Shown: in pieces, positions 15,656 to 24,828 of the stretch
How positions within the stretch are numbered: the stretch's first letter is position 1
Layout of the letters: the number at the start of each line of letters is the position of its first letter
NCBI RefSeq assembly: GCF_024347295.1
Contig: NZ_AP025459.1
Coordinates: 1,116,001-1,180,000 of the forward strand
Reading direction: 5' to 3'
DNA from: Vibrio artabrorum
GTDB lineage: Bacteria; Pseudomonadota; Gammaproteobacteria; Enterobacterales; Vibrionaceae
Length of the DNA: 64,000 bases
Notes under the pieces: model-generated
What the model was told of the DNA's origin: nothing
The model's database searches: none
Seen by the model: the letters and a program-made list of their open reading frames with translations, nothing else
Translations under genes and position numbers: made by a program

Positions 15656-16834
15656 TTAGACATTTCCTTTATCACTGACTTTTCTAAGCTGAGTCAGGTA
15701 TTTAATCCAACCTTGTGCTTCAGATGACGGTTCAATGTTATTTGCACGCTTGGCTTGCGCGAGCGCGTTATCAAGCTTCTTAAGCTTGTACCATGAACGT
15801 ACTTTCGCTAATGCCACGTCAGCTTGTTTGTTTTTGTCTTTCACTTTGTCTAACACAACCAATGCTCGATCGTAGTAACCTTGCTGAACCAGTAGTTGAG
15901 CTACATTCCAATGATACTGAGCATCTTTTTGAGACGCCAACGTCCACACTTTAATGGCATTGTCCCACTCTTTCGCTAATTGCCAATACGTGGCTTGCTC
16001 TGCGAGAAGTTGAACGTCGCTGTTCTCATCATCTAACTTAGCTATTTCTTGTGCGGCTCGCTCTGGAATACCACGTTTGGCATACAATTGAGCCAGTAGC
16101 CGTCGATCTGATTTTTTAAGCTCAACGCCTTGGAGATCAGCCAGTGCTAAGGTATTCAATGCATCTCGGTAACGATCCAGTCTTAACTGAATACCGACCA
16201 GTTGACGCCACCAATTATCTTTCTCTGGTTGAAGTTCAATGAGGCTTTCCAATGTAGGAATCGACGGTTTCCACTGCTTTAACTGAAGCTGTGCACCGAG
16301 TTTTAACGATAGAGGTGATAACTCAGGTTTTGAATTGAACTTATCATGATTACCGATGGCCACGAGTACTTTCGACCAGTTCTTCATTTGGTATTCAGCT
16401 TGTGCAATTCGCATCCAAAGCGTGTCTTTCTTTTCCTTTTCTGGTGCTGTTTTCACTAACTCGTAATAGTACCGAAGCGCCTTTTTGCACTGCTGATCGT
16501 TCAACAACAAATCAGCCAGCATGCGCTTCGTGACCCAAGCTTGCTCATCAACGAGCAAATGCGTATCGACGGCATAAGTGAGCTGCTTAATCGCCGCATC
16601 AGTTTTACCATCTTGCCAATAAAATACACCAAGCATACGTGCTACATAGGCTTTATCGTAACCTTTAGAGAGATCTAAATCCGCCAGTACATCAATGGCC
16701 TGCTTAACCTGTTCATCTTGAGCCAGTTGATAGGCCTTTTGAACACGAATAGCCGTATATTGAGATAACGCTTGGGCTTGTGTTGTTAGAGGCATTAATA
16801 ACACGCCCACTAATATCCATATCTGTTTCATCAT
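15656..16834 (-). CDS. TPR protein of the TonB2-type cluster
   Basis: A 392-residue protein with a signal peptide (MMKQIWILVGVLLMPLTTQAQA) and a long helical body of tetratricopeptide-like repeats, for example AYVARMLGVFYWQDGKTDAAIKQL and QYHWNVAQLLVQQGYYDRALVVLDKV. It starts 4 bases inside tonB. In Vibrio TonB2 clusters a TPR gene follows tonB2 in this same position, and it is thought to assist energy transduction in the periplasm. Last gene of the six-gene leftward operon. Confidence 0.85.
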   Translation of the reverse strand: MMKQIWILVGVLLMPLTTQAQALSQYTAIRVQKAYQLAQDEQVKQAIDVLADLDLSKGYDKAYVARMLGVFYWQDGKTDAAIKQLTYAVDTHLLVDEQAWVTKRMLADLLLNDQQCKKALRYYYELVKTAPEKEKKDTLWMRIAQAEYQMKNWSKVLVAIGNHDKFNSKPELSPLSLKLGAQLQLKQWKPSIPTLESLIELQPEKDNWWRQLVGIQLRLDRYRDALNTLALADLQGVELKKSDRRLLAQLYAKRGIPERAAQEIAKLDDENSDVQLLAEQATYWQLAKEWDNAIKVWTLASQKDAQYHWNVAQLLVQQGYYDRALVVLDKVKDKNKQADVALAKVRSWYKLKKLDNALAQAKRANNIEPSSEAQGWIKYLTQLRKVSDKGNV

Positions 16835-17451
16835 TTTGCCAACTTAAACTCGAGTTTCACGGTTTGACCAACTTGAGCTATCGCTTTTCCATCAACAACT
16901 TTCGGTTGATATTTCCATTTTTTAAGTGCTCTCACGGCTTCACGTTCAAACATTCGACGTGGATTTGCATCCGTGACTTGAATGTTGACAGGTCGTCCCG
17001 TTTCATCGATGGTAAAAGACATCATGACATAGCCTTCAGCACCACGTTTTAACGCTTTTGCTGGATAACGCGGTTCGACTCGATACAAAGGCATTGCCTG
17101 TTGGTTTGACCCAAAATCAGAAAAGGTTGGCGCGTTAATCGCTAAACCATCAATTGATGTATCCAAATTCAATGAAGGCAGTGACGACATTGAGTTGAGT
17201 GGCGTCACTTCCGCTTGTGATTGAGACGCTTGTGCTTTCGGTGGCGGCTCTGGCATTTCTGGTTTTTCAGGAACGACACGTTGTCTTCTTTGAACTTGTT
17301 GTTCTTGTTCCACCATCACCATATTGAAACTTAACGTCTCACGGTTGTCTGCTGAACGTTGATGACCATTATCGACCATCCAAGCCATAAAAGAAAAAAG
17401 AGCTAGACCCAATGCGCCCGCCAGAGGTAGAGCAAGAAATAGGCGAATCAT
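16831..17451 (-). CDS. tonB2: TonB2-type energy transducer
   Basis: A 206-residue TonB protein. One N-terminal membrane helix (LFLALPLAGALGLALFSFMAWMV, starting with SHLS-like charged surroundings missing), a short Pro-rich linker (EKPEMPEPPPKA), and the C-terminal TonB domain (MPLYRVEPRYPAKALKRGAEGYVMMSFTIDETG and the closing VGQTVKLEFKLAK). The short linker is typical of Vibrio TonB2 rather than TonB1. It carries proton-motive force from ExbB/ExbD to outer-membrane receptors. Twenty bases separate it from exbD. Assignment to TonB2 rather than TonB3 rests on gene order and length. Confidence 0.88.
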   Translation of the reverse strand: MIRLFLALPLAGALGLALFSFMAWMVDNGHQRSADNRETLSFNMVMVEQEQQVQRRQRVVPEKPEMPEPPPKAQASQSQAEVTPLNSMSSLPSLNLDTSIDGLAINAPTFSDFGSNQQAMPLYRVEPRYPAKALKRGAEGYVMMSFTIDETGRPVNIQVTDANPRRMFEREAVRALKKWKYQPKVVDGKAIAQVGQTVKLEFKLAK

Positions 17452-17470
17452 TGTTCAAGATCCTCCCAGA

Positions 17471-17875
17471 TCATCGCTTATCAGCCGCAAGCGCAATATT
17501 TTTAACACCCGCACTTTTGGCGGCGTCCATCACTTTAACAACCGTACCGTTATATGCGTGTTCGTCCGCCTGAATAACCAAAGAAGCATCGGGTTGTTCT
17601 AATAACAAATGTTCTAATGTCGCTTGAACACGTTCAACATCAACAACACGTTTATCTATATAAATGTCGTTTGCAGAAGTAATCGCAACAAAGATGCCCG
17701 CATCCTTTTGGCTGACGACGTTAGACGCTTGTGGGCGATTGACTTCAACCCCTGATTCACGAACAAATGAACTGGTCACGATAAAGAAGATAAGCATGAT
17801 AAATACAATATCAAGCATCGAAGTAAGGTCTATTTGAGCCTCTTCGTTTTTAGAATGACGTCGACCGAGTCTCAT
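17471..17875 (-). CDS. exbD2: ExbD-type biopolymer transport protein
   Basis: A 134-residue protein with the single ExbD membrane helix (IDLTSMLDIVFIMLIFFIVTSSF), including the conserved Asp that carries protons (LDIVFIMLIFF). The periplasmic C-terminal domain follows (VVIQADEHAYNGTVVKVMDAAKSAGVKNIAL in outline). The ATG at 17875 is used because it gives the normal ExbD length and overlaps the exbB stop by 4 bases. Confidence 0.9.
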   Translation of the reverse strand: MRLGRRHSKNEEAQIDLTSMLDIVFIMLIFFIVTSSFVRESGVEVNRPQASNVVSQKDAGIFVAITSANDIYIDKRVVDVERVQATLEHLLLEQPDASLVIQADEHAYNGTVVKVMDAAKSAGVKNIALAADKR

Positions 17876-18432
17876 CGTTGACTCCTTAAAGATTTTTCTA
17901 ATTTCAATTCTAAGTGGTGACACACTTTTGCTAAACGCGCGTGAACAAACATGCCTGCCAAAGCAGCAACCATACCCGCCATGGTTGGTAGCGTTGCCAA
18001 CGAGATACCTGAAGCCATCAATTTAGGGTCACTGCTTCCTTGAGTCGCCATCACATCAAAAACAGAGATCATACCGGTGACGGTACCTAACAACCCCAAC
18101 ATCGGGCAAATAGAGACTAATAGCTTAATAAAATTCAAGTTCTGGTTAAGTAAGATACTCGCTTGCCCCAACCAACCTTCACGAATGGCTTTAGCATACC
18201 AAGAAGAGTGCTCTTCTCGTTCATGCCACTGAGTAATCCAAACCTGACGTTGCTTTGGAAAGTAGAACGCAAGATAAAGTATACGTTCTACCACAAGCAC
18301 CCAAAATACTAGGACAACTGCGGCTAACCACCACAGGACGAAACCGCCCTGCTCCATAAAGCTTGACAAAGACAGCAGCCAGTCACTCGTTAACCAACTT
18401 GCTGGTAATAGAGAAGCCGACAAAATATCCAT
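17872..18432 (-). CDS. exbB2: ExbB-type proton channel subunit
   Basis: A 186-residue protein of the MotA/TolQ/ExbB family with three membrane segments: FVLWWLAAVVLVFWVLVVE (about 30-48), LLVSICPMLGLLGTVTGMISVF (about 105-125) and ISLATLPTMAGMVAALAGMFVH (about 143-165). The GLLGTVTGM motif is the family signature. It overlaps its neighbours at both ends. It forms the proton-driven motor with ExbD for TonB2. Confidence 0.9.
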   Translation of the reverse strand: MDILSASLLPASWLTSDWLLSLSSFMEQGGFVLWWLAAVVLVFWVLVVERILYLAFYFPKQRQVWITQWHEREEHSSWYAKAIREGWLGQASILLNQNLNFIKLLVSICPMLGLLGTVTGMISVFDVMATQGSSDPKLMASGISLATLPTMAGMVAALAGMFVHARLAKVCHHLELKLEKSLRSQR

Positions 18433-19808
18433 TACGCCACAGTCCCAACAGGTGAGCCAACAGGGTTCGATTCAGCTCTCTTTTCTGCCTGATCAGCAAC
18501 AAGACCGATACCTTGTTTCTCAAGAATATTACGAATGTTCTCAGCCTGAGTGCTAAGAATGTTGTGGGCGAATAGAAGAGGCATTGCTGCAACAAGACCA
18601 AGTACGGTGGTTACCAGCGCCATCGAAATACCTCCCGCCATCACTTTAGGGTCGCCATTGCCAAACTGGGTGATCACTTGGAATGTTTCGATCATGCCGG
18701 TTACTGTACCTAACAAACCAAGCATTGGTGCTAGTGCTGCCAATAGCTTAAGCATCGATAAACCTTTCTCTAAGTGAGTCTGCTCATCGACTACCGCTTC
18801 TAAAAGACGCAGCTCTAGCGCTTCAACCGTTCGGTTTTGCTCTTTGTTGTAAACCGCAAGAACCCGACCTAGAGGGTTGTCACCCGCTTGATCTGGAGCC
18901 TTGAGTTGTGCGCGAATTTTCTGGCGAGCGATAGCCAAAGAAATACCGCGAACCAATGCGATGATTAAGCCAATAACCAAGAATCCGATGATCACTTTAC
19001 CAACCACGCCACCCGCTTGAAGGCGATCGGTTAGGCTAGGTTCCAAAGCCAATTGTTCTAGCATGCGCCCACGAGAAGGATCGACAACCACATTCGATAC
19101 TTCGCCATTTGCTAATGCAGAAAGCGACGCCAATGTTGGGCCATTCGACGGCTGTTTTAAATACGCTATCGCATCTTGACGCTGAGTGTTCCAGTTTACG
19201 TAGCCTTGATCGGTCACTAGGCCAATGGAGCCTAGACGGTAAGCGTCGACAGTTTGTGTGTTGCCTTCACCGTTGATGAACGCTATTTGGGTTTTACTCA
19301 GCTCTGTGCTCGCTTTAATCTGCTCAACCATGCTCATCCACAAACCTGTCAGCTGTGGCATTGAAGGCAGTGATTTAGCATCCATGATTTGGGTAACGGT
19401 TGCCGTGTGTTCAGCACGATCCACACTGTTTACTGTTGTACTCAGCTCGGCACCGAGTTCTTTGGCATTTTGACGCACGACACCGAACAACTCGCCTAAG
19501 CTACCGGTCTCTAAACGCAACTTCTCTTCCAAGCGAGCGAGCTTGTTTTCGTTGTCACTGAATGTCTGAGTCAGCACATCGGTCGCATTTTGAATAGAAG
19601 TGCGCTTCGCTTCAAGTTGAGCTTTAAGCGCTTTGAGTTCTTGTTCTCTCTTTTTGAAATCAGCTTCACGTACTAAATTGTGAGAAGCTTGAGCACGGCT
19701 CTCCATTTTTGCTTTATTCACTAGTTGAGCCGTCGTGTCTGATGCAGAAAAAGCAGAAAATGAAATAGAGGCCATACAAATCAGCGCGGCGAATGGTTTT
19801 AAGTTCAT
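18432..19808 (-). CDS. ttpC: TtpC-like large ExbB paralogue
   Basis: A 458-residue protein. Residues 1-21 are a signal peptide; about 30-105 form a coiled coil (REQELKALKAQLEAKRTSIQ); a periplasmic domain follows to about 270; then the C-terminal part is an ExbB/TolQ unit with helices at about 272-292, 353-378 (LAPMLGLLGTVTGMIETF) and 395-415. This architecture is that of TtpC, known in Vibrio to be essential for TonB2-dependent iron uptake. One-base overlap with exbB and with the DUF3450 gene shows tight operon structure. Confidence 0.85.
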   Translation of the reverse strand: MNLKPFAALICMASISFSAFSASDTTAQLVNKAKMESRAQASHNLVREADFKKREQELKALKAQLEAKRTSIQNATDVLTQTFSDNENKLARLEEKLRLETGSLGELFGVVRQNAKELGAELSTTVNSVDRAEHTATVTQIMDAKSLPSMPQLTGLWMSMVEQIKASTELSKTQIAFINGEGNTQTVDAYRLGSIGLVTDQGYVNWNTQRQDAIAYLKQPSNGPTLASLSALANGEVSNVVVDPSRGRMLEQLALEPSLTDRLQAGGVVGKVIIGFLVIGLIIALVRGISLAIARQKIRAQLKAPDQAGDNPLGRVLAVYNKEQNRTVEALELRLLEAVVDEQTHLEKGLSMLKLLAALAPMLGLLGTVTGMIETFQVITQFGNGDPKVMAGGISMALVTTVLGLVAAMPLLFAHNILSTQAENIRNILEKQGIGLVADQAEKRAESNPVGSPVGTVA

Positions 19809-20575
19809 TACTTAACCTCCGCAACGGTTAAAGAAACAGGTAACGTTATCAAGCTTGGTGCCGCTTGTTGGTTCGCAATATCGTAAGCTTTATCTAATTC
19901 AGATTTTATGGATGAATCGAGCGCTTGCCACTGATTTTGTGTTTGATTCCAAGCCCAATATTGACTGCCCTTTAGGTTGCGAGCCACTAAAGAGATACGA
20001 CCTAAGTGGAGTACATCAGCTTCAATCGTTCTGTCGCTGCTCAGTGCTACACGACCTTGATACGCACCCAGCTTGATTCCGTAATCCATCTCTATTTGGT
20101 AAGCTTCTAGAATACGACGGTATTTTTCTGCATCACTCACATCAGCGCGAGTCATCATTGCTTGCAGCTTTTCAACTCTTTCTAAACGCTGTTGTTTCTT
20201 GATTGGCACATCTTGTTCAACCAACTGTTGCAGACCATCAATCATTTTATACATCAAAGGCACAATACCTTGACGTGTGTACTTAATTTCAGCGATCTGA
20301 TCTTCAATGCTCTTCGCTTCTTGATTCTGGCTCCCAACCAAGGCAACCAAGTGGTCGTGATAGATATCTAGGTTTTTTACTTCTTCTTGCAGACGCTCAA
20401 TCTCAGCTTGTAGCATTAACGTTGCTTGTGAGCTTTGATCAATAACTTTTTGGCTCGACGCCGATGTGTTATTGGTCTTGTTTTGAATGGATTGAGCTTG
20501 ATCTAAGCTGTTTGCCATCAAAGGCGTTGCAACCAAGGTAATCGCGAGCGCTAAGCTAGTTTTAAAAAGAGTCAT
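19808..20575 (-). CDS. DUF3450 periplasmic coiled-coil protein
   Basis: A 255-residue secreted protein (signal MTLFKTSLALAITLVATPLMA). A long coiled coil follows (SSQATLMLQAEIERLQEEVKNL) and then the DUF3450 domain with MYKMIDGLQQLVEQDVPIKKQQRLERVEKL and a beta-rich end (GRISLVARNLKGSQYWAWN). It is the first gene of the TonB2 operon. DUF3450 proteins occur almost only with TtpC-type ExbB clusters, so they probably work together at the envelope; the detailed role is not known. Confidence 0.85.
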   Translation of the reverse strand: MTLFKTSLALAITLVATPLMANSLDQAQSIQNKTNNTSASSQKVIDQSSQATLMLQAEIERLQEEVKNLDIYHDHLVALVGSQNQEAKSIEDQIAEIKYTRQGIVPLMYKMIDGLQQLVEQDVPIKKQQRLERVEKLQAMMTRADVSDAEKYRRILEAYQIEMDYGIKLGAYQGRVALSSDRTIEADVLHLGRISLVARNLKGSQYWAWNQTQNQWQALDSSIKSELDKAYDIANQQAAPSLITLPVSLTVAEVK

Positions 20576-20690
20576 AATTATCGTTATTTACTATAGAAGA
20601 AGGTCAAATGAATTTTATTGATAAACAGTCTCATCATCATTAAAAGTCACTCACATTACTAGAGATATTTTGCGAAATAGCAGAATCACG

Positions 20691-20715
20691 AAAGGGGAAA
20701 TCCGCTGTTTTCCCC
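20691..20715 (-). terminator. Probable terminator of the TonB receptor gene
   Basis: GGGGAAA (20694-20700) pairs with TTTCCCC (20709-20715). In the leftward transcript the stem is followed by a short TTT run. Confidence 0.5.
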
Positions 20716-20752
20716 TGCGTATTTATGCTAGCAATAATACTCGATTATCAAA

Positions 20753-22870
20753 TTAGTATTTTACTTGTAAAGTCGCCATGTAGTTGCGACCCTCGCCAAC
20801 CACGACACCGCTTGTGCTGCCCCCTTCAAGATAATCAGTATCAAACAGGTTTTCTACATTGAAACGAGCAACAAAAGCGAGGTTTTCGTCGTACTTCATT
20901 GTATGTGCGATCCCCATATCGACACGCGTGTAGGCGTCCTTTTTGAAGGTGTTTGCATCTTCAGTGTAACGCTCACCAACATGATAAACACCTAAGTTGA
21001 CATCAGTACCGTTATTAAACGAATAAGTAGACCAAATACTGGCGGTAAACTCTGGGACATCTGCTGGCGTTTTGCCTGCCAGTGCTGGGTCATTCTGGTA
21101 TTCCGCCTCCAAAAGCATGGTTGATGCACTCAGAGAAAAGGCATCGGTCATGTAGCCAGTAGCCGACAACTCGACACCAGTATGAACTTGCTCGCCCACT
21201 TGGGTTGTGCGTGTCTCTTTACCGTTATTGCTTGCGGGGTCAAGGTCTTCAGTCACTTGCATGTTCGACTGAGTGATCTGGAACAATGCGCCCGATACCA
21301 ACAGGCGCTCATCAAACAGTTCCCACTTAGAGCCTAGCTCGTAAAGTGTACCTTTTTTTGCCTCTTGAGATTGTCCAAAATTCACATCATCTTGATCTGT
21401 AATTTCACCAACAGGCTCGAAACTTTCAGAGTAAACCGCGTAAATAGAACCGTTTGGAGCTGGTGAATAGATTAGGCCGGCTTTGGGAAGGATGTTGTTG
21501 TAACTCTCCTCTACACCTTTACTGCTCTTCGTTTTATCGTGAGCAAAACGCACGCCCGCGAGCACTTGCCATTGGTCATTCAATGTCACTAAATCTTGAA
21601 CGTAAAGACCGTAGTGCTGGCTTTCTGAGTGATCAACTTTGCTATCATTCTTGTAGCTAACGTTAGAAGGCATATCAAAACCGTTACCACATGCTGCGAC
21701 GGCTTCTGCTTCTGTTGCGTTAACACAGGTGTAGCCAGAGTCATATAAACGTGCATAGTCGTAATGTAAGCCATTCACACCAACAAGCAGACGATGGTTA
21801 ACACCTAGCGCATCAAAGTCACCCGTAAAGTCTACGTAAGCGGTATCAAACGTCCATTCATCATGACGGTCTGACACCTTGTAGCCGTAGCCACCGTTCT
21901 TATCGTCATATACCGTGTTGTTCGATTCTGTACGTTGACGTTCATAGAACTGGCGGTTCATGCCTGTTTTCATAGACCAAGCTTCGCTTAGATGGGCCGT
22001 TACCGATACTCCGTAATTGGCAACGTCATTGTCTGTTTGAGCAAAACACTGATCGTTCACAGTGTTAGGCTCAATCACTTTACCCGTCGATGTGTCGATT
22101 TTAGAACCATTGTCTAAATCGCCCTCTTCTATCGTACGATCATAATGAACCGACAACATGATATCTTCGTTGATATCGTAATCAACAAACAAACCACCCA
22201 CAAAACGATCGGTTTCGACATCCGTACCATCAAAACGTGTACGGTAAGAATCTTGGTTTTCTTGTGAAACAATAAGACGAGCACGTAAAGTTTGCTCATC
22301 ATTCAATGAGCCACTAACATCCGTTGTCGTGCGAGTGTAGTGATCAGAACCCATATCCTGACTAACATTAATTTGTGTTTCATACGTAGGCTTCTTAGAC
22401 ACCATGTTGACAAGGCCACCCGGCGCTGACTTACCGTAAAGGAGACCCGCAGGGCCTTTTAATACTTCTACGCGCTCTAAAAGTTCGACAGGCTGGCGAT
22501 AGTGAGACCAGTGTTGAACACCATCACGCAAATAACCAGAGCTACTGTCGAGATCAAAACCACGAAGTGTAAAGCGTTCACGGTTTGTTGACTTAGAGCC
22601 CGCACCAACAGAAGCGTCATTTTTAAGAACTTTCCCTAATGTGCTAGCACGCTGCTCATCAATAATTTGTTCATCAATGACTGAGATTTGTCCCGGAGTC
22701 TCTAATTGAGTTGCCTCCATGCGCATGGCTGTTGTGTTCGTGTCAGCTTTGTAACCGTAGTCACGACCTTCAACGACCATATGCTCGTCTGTTTTTACTG
22801 TTTCTGCCAATACCGCTGGTGACGCTAATACTGCACCAATCACTAAAGCTAATGGGCTCTTTGAAAACAT
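20753..22870 (-). CDS. TonB-dependent siderophore receptor
   Basis: A 705-residue outer-membrane receptor. Signal peptide to about residue 22 (ASPAVLA-ET), a TonB-box-like DEHMVVEG, a plug domain (TPGQISVIDEQIIDEQ to VEVLKGPAGLLYGKSAPGGLVNMVSKKP) and a 22-strand barrel that ends with the usual aromatic residue (QVKY). The plug spacing fits the siderophore receptor family that includes FhuE, FhuA and FoxA. Two Cys pairs occur in extracellular loops. A Fur-box-like site lies upstream, and the TonB2 operon sits just downstream. Ligand not predictable by eye; a hydroxamate such as coprogen or ferrichrome is plausible. Confidence 0.9.
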   Translation of the reverse strand: MFSKSPLALVIGAVLASPAVLAETVKTDEHMVVEGRDYGYKADTNTTAMRMEATQLETPGQISVIDEQIIDEQRASTLGKVLKNDASVGAGSKSTNRERFTLRGFDLDSSSGYLRDGVQHWSHYRQPVELLERVEVLKGPAGLLYGKSAPGGLVNMVSKKPTYETQINVSQDMGSDHYTRTTTDVSGSLNDEQTLRARLIVSQENQDSYRTRFDGTDVETDRFVGGLFVDYDINEDIMLSVHYDRTIEEGDLDNGSKIDTSTGKVIEPNTVNDQCFAQTDNDVANYGVSVTAHLSEAWSMKTGMNRQFYERQRTESNNTVYDDKNGGYGYKVSDRHDEWTFDTAYVDFTGDFDALGVNHRLLVGVNGLHYDYARLYDSGYTCVNATEAEAVAACGNGFDMPSNVSYKNDSKVDHSESQHYGLYVQDLVTLNDQWQVLAGVRFAHDKTKSSKGVEESYNNILPKAGLIYSPAPNGSIYAVYSESFEPVGEITDQDDVNFGQSQEAKKGTLYELGSKWELFDERLLVSGALFQITQSNMQVTEDLDPASNNGKETRTTQVGEQVHTGVELSATGYMTDAFSLSASTMLLEAEYQNDPALAGKTPADVPEFTASIWSTYSFNNGTDVNLGVYHVGERYTEDANTFKKDAYTRVDMGIAHTMKYDENLAFVARFNVENLFDTDYLEGGSTSGVVVGEGRNYMATLQVKY

Positions 22871-22978
22871 GTCCTTTTCTCCGCTTTTATTCTTTTAGAC
22901 GAACACTTTCTATTTAGTCGATGTGCTCGTTAAACCGTTTCCGGTACCACTGAATCATTCTCGAGAGGGAATATAAGT

Positions 22979-22997
22979 GATAACCATTACCATTTGC
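22979..22997 (-). promoter_or_regulatory. Fur box of the TonB-dependent receptor
   Basis: GATAACCATTACCATTTGC, read on the minus strand as three hexamers close to GATAAT, lies about 110 bases upstream of the receptor ATG. Confidence 0.7.
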
Positions 22998-23270
22998 ATT
23001 GAATTTACATTCTTTGCATTCAGAGGAGAGATGCCCCCTGAACTTTAGAAAAGAATTCAAGGCTCTGGCGGAATGAAAAATCCATCGTTTGCTTTACCTA
23101 CTGGGCTACAACCTTGTTTTTACTCCCGATTCGATAAATGAGTGGGACGCAGTAAAAAGCTTCGTCTTATTTATTACCTGTGAAATGGCCTATTTATGTA
23201 TAGAGGTATCGAGTTTTGTAAGTTTATTGTGAATATTCATGGTTTTATTTGTTTATTTCACAAAAATATC
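22998..23270. other. Intergenic between receptor and symporter promoters
   Basis: No gene seen. It holds the 5' regions of two divergent genes; GTGAATATTCATGG near 23230 could be a second weak CRP-like site. Confidence 0.4.
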
Positions 23271-23286
23271 AGTGAGCCAGATCACA
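23271..23286 (+). promoter_or_regulatory. CRP site upstream of the dicarboxylate/amino-acid symporter
   Basis: AGTGAGCCAGATCACA matches TGTGA-N6-TCACA at nine of ten positions, 108 bases before the ATG. It suggests cAMP-CRP control of the symporter. Confidence 0.7.
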
Positions 23287-23394
23287 TCTGCAATCCCGGA
23301 GTGATTTTTTGTTTTTCGATTTAATACACCGACTGCTAATCTCCTGCTCACTTTGAAAAGGTGTCAAAGTTATAAATAATAAGGAGTGTTCTAA

Positions 23395-24699
23395 ATGAAT
23401 ACCAAGAAACCTATGTCTCTGACTGGACGAGTTATCCTCGGTATGGTCGTGGGTGTACTTACGGGATTTGCCATTCAATCCTTTTTTGCAGAAAGCGGGT
23501 TTGTTAACAACTATATCGTTCATGGGCTCTTTGAAGTCGGAGGACAAATATTTGTTGCGAGTTTAAAAATGCTTGTTGTTCCACTGGTGTTCGTTTCACT
23601 AGTATGTGGAACGAGTTCGCTTAAAGACATATCAACTTTAGGCCGTATGGGTGGCAAAACACTGGCGCTCTATATTGGTACAACTGCCGTTGCTATCACA
23701 CTCGCTCTAACCATTGGTAACTTATTCCAACCGGGGGCAGGTGCCGACTTAACAGCGGCAAGCTCATTCAAATCAGCGGACGCACCATCTTTGGGTCAAG
23801 TCATCATTGACATGTTCCCAACCAACCCTATACAGGCGATGGCTGAAGGTAAAACACTGCAAGTCATCGTGTTTGCCGTATTGTTTGGTATTGCTATTAG
23901 TGCTGCAGGTAAACCGGGCGAACGTATCGCTGCTGTTTTCGCAGACTTAAATGAAGTTATCATGAAGTTGGTCGCGCTCCTGATGAACCTTGCCCCTTAT
24001 GGCGTGTTCTTCTTGATGGCAAAAATGTTCTCAGGACTTGCTTTAAGCGCAATTTGGAGCCTAGCAGAGTACTTCTTAGTGCTTGCGGGAACCCTACTAC
24101 TGCACGGCCTAGTGACTTACAGCCTGATGTTAAAAGGGTTCACTGGTTTAAGCCCGATGATGTTCTTACGTAAGATGGAAGATGCGATTATGTTTGCATT
24201 TTCAACAGCGTCTTCAAACGCAACGATTCCTGTCACAATGGAAACGGCGAAAAACCGTATGGGTGTTGATAACAAAGTAGCCTCATTCACCATTCCGCTA
24301 GGTGCAACAGTGAACATGGATGGTACGGCTATCATGCAAGGTGTTGCGACGGCGTTTATTGCACAGGCATACAACATTGACCTCACGATGGGTGACTACT
24401 TAATGGTTATCCTAACCGCTACGTTAGCGTCTGTTGGTACAGCAGGTGTTCCAGGCGTGGGTCTCGTTATGCTAGCAATGGTATTGAACCAAGTCGGTCT
24501 GCCGCTTGAAGGTATTGCTCTTATCATGGGTGTTGACCGACTTCTTGATATGATTCGCACAGCTGTCAACATCACAGGCGATAGCGCAGTAACCATCATT
24601 GTGGCTAAGTCTGAAGGTTCTCTCGATGAGTCTCGCTTCAACGACCCTTCCGCAGGCGAGAAAGAAGAAGAAGTCAAACTATCGCACCAACAAGCATAG
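23395..24699 (+). CDS. Dicarboxylate/amino acid:cation symporter (DAACS)
   Basis: A 434-residue inner-membrane symporter of the GltP/DctA family. Early helix LTGRVILGMVVGVLTGFAIQ, then FVASLKMLVVPLVFVSLV; the substrate-binding hairpins are visible as FAFSTASSNATIPVTMETA (serine-rich HP1) and VGTAGVPGVGLVMLAMVL (HP2); NMDGTAIMQG is the conserved Na+ or H+ binding helix. It imports glutamate, aspartate or C4-dicarboxylates. AAGGAG lies about ten bases before the ATG. CRP site upstream and strong terminator downstream make it a single-gene unit. Confidence 0.92.
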   Translation: MNTKKPMSLTGRVILGMVVGVLTGFAIQSFFAESGFVNNYIVHGLFEVGGQIFVASLKMLVVPLVFVSLVCGTSSLKDISTLGRMGGKTLALYIGTTAVAITLALTIGNLFQPGAGADLTAASSFKSADAPSLGQVIIDMFPTNPIQAMAEGKTLQVIVFAVLFGIAISAAGKPGERIAAVFADLNEVIMKLVALLMNLAPYGVFFLMAKMFSGLALSAIWSLAEYFLVLAGTLLLHGLVTYSLMLKGFTGLSPMMFLRKMEDAIMFAFSTASSNATIPVTMETAKNRMGVDNKVASFTIPLGATVNMDGTAIMQGVATAFIAQAYNIDLTMGDYLMVILTATLASVGTAGVPGVGLVMLAMVLNQVGLPLEGIALIMGVDRLLDMIRTAVNITGDSAVTIIVAKSEGSLDESRFNDPSAGEKEEEVKLSHQQA

Positions 24700-24763
24700 T
24701 CTCACTATTATCTCCTAGCTTAAGGGATCATTAATGGCGATGCCTTAGCGTATAGATAAAAAT

Positions 24764-24797
24764 AAAAACGCCGCTGCGATTGCAGTGGCGTTTTTTT
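24764..24797. terminator. Terminator between the symporter and the histidine kinase gene
   Basis: AAAAACGCC-GCTGC (24764-24777) pairs with GCAGTGGCGTTTTT (24782-24795, one wobble) and is followed by T7; A5 on the other side makes it usable in both directions. Confidence 0.85.
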
Positions 24798-24828
24798 ATG
24801 TCTCTCAAAGACCAAAATAATCCGCTGT

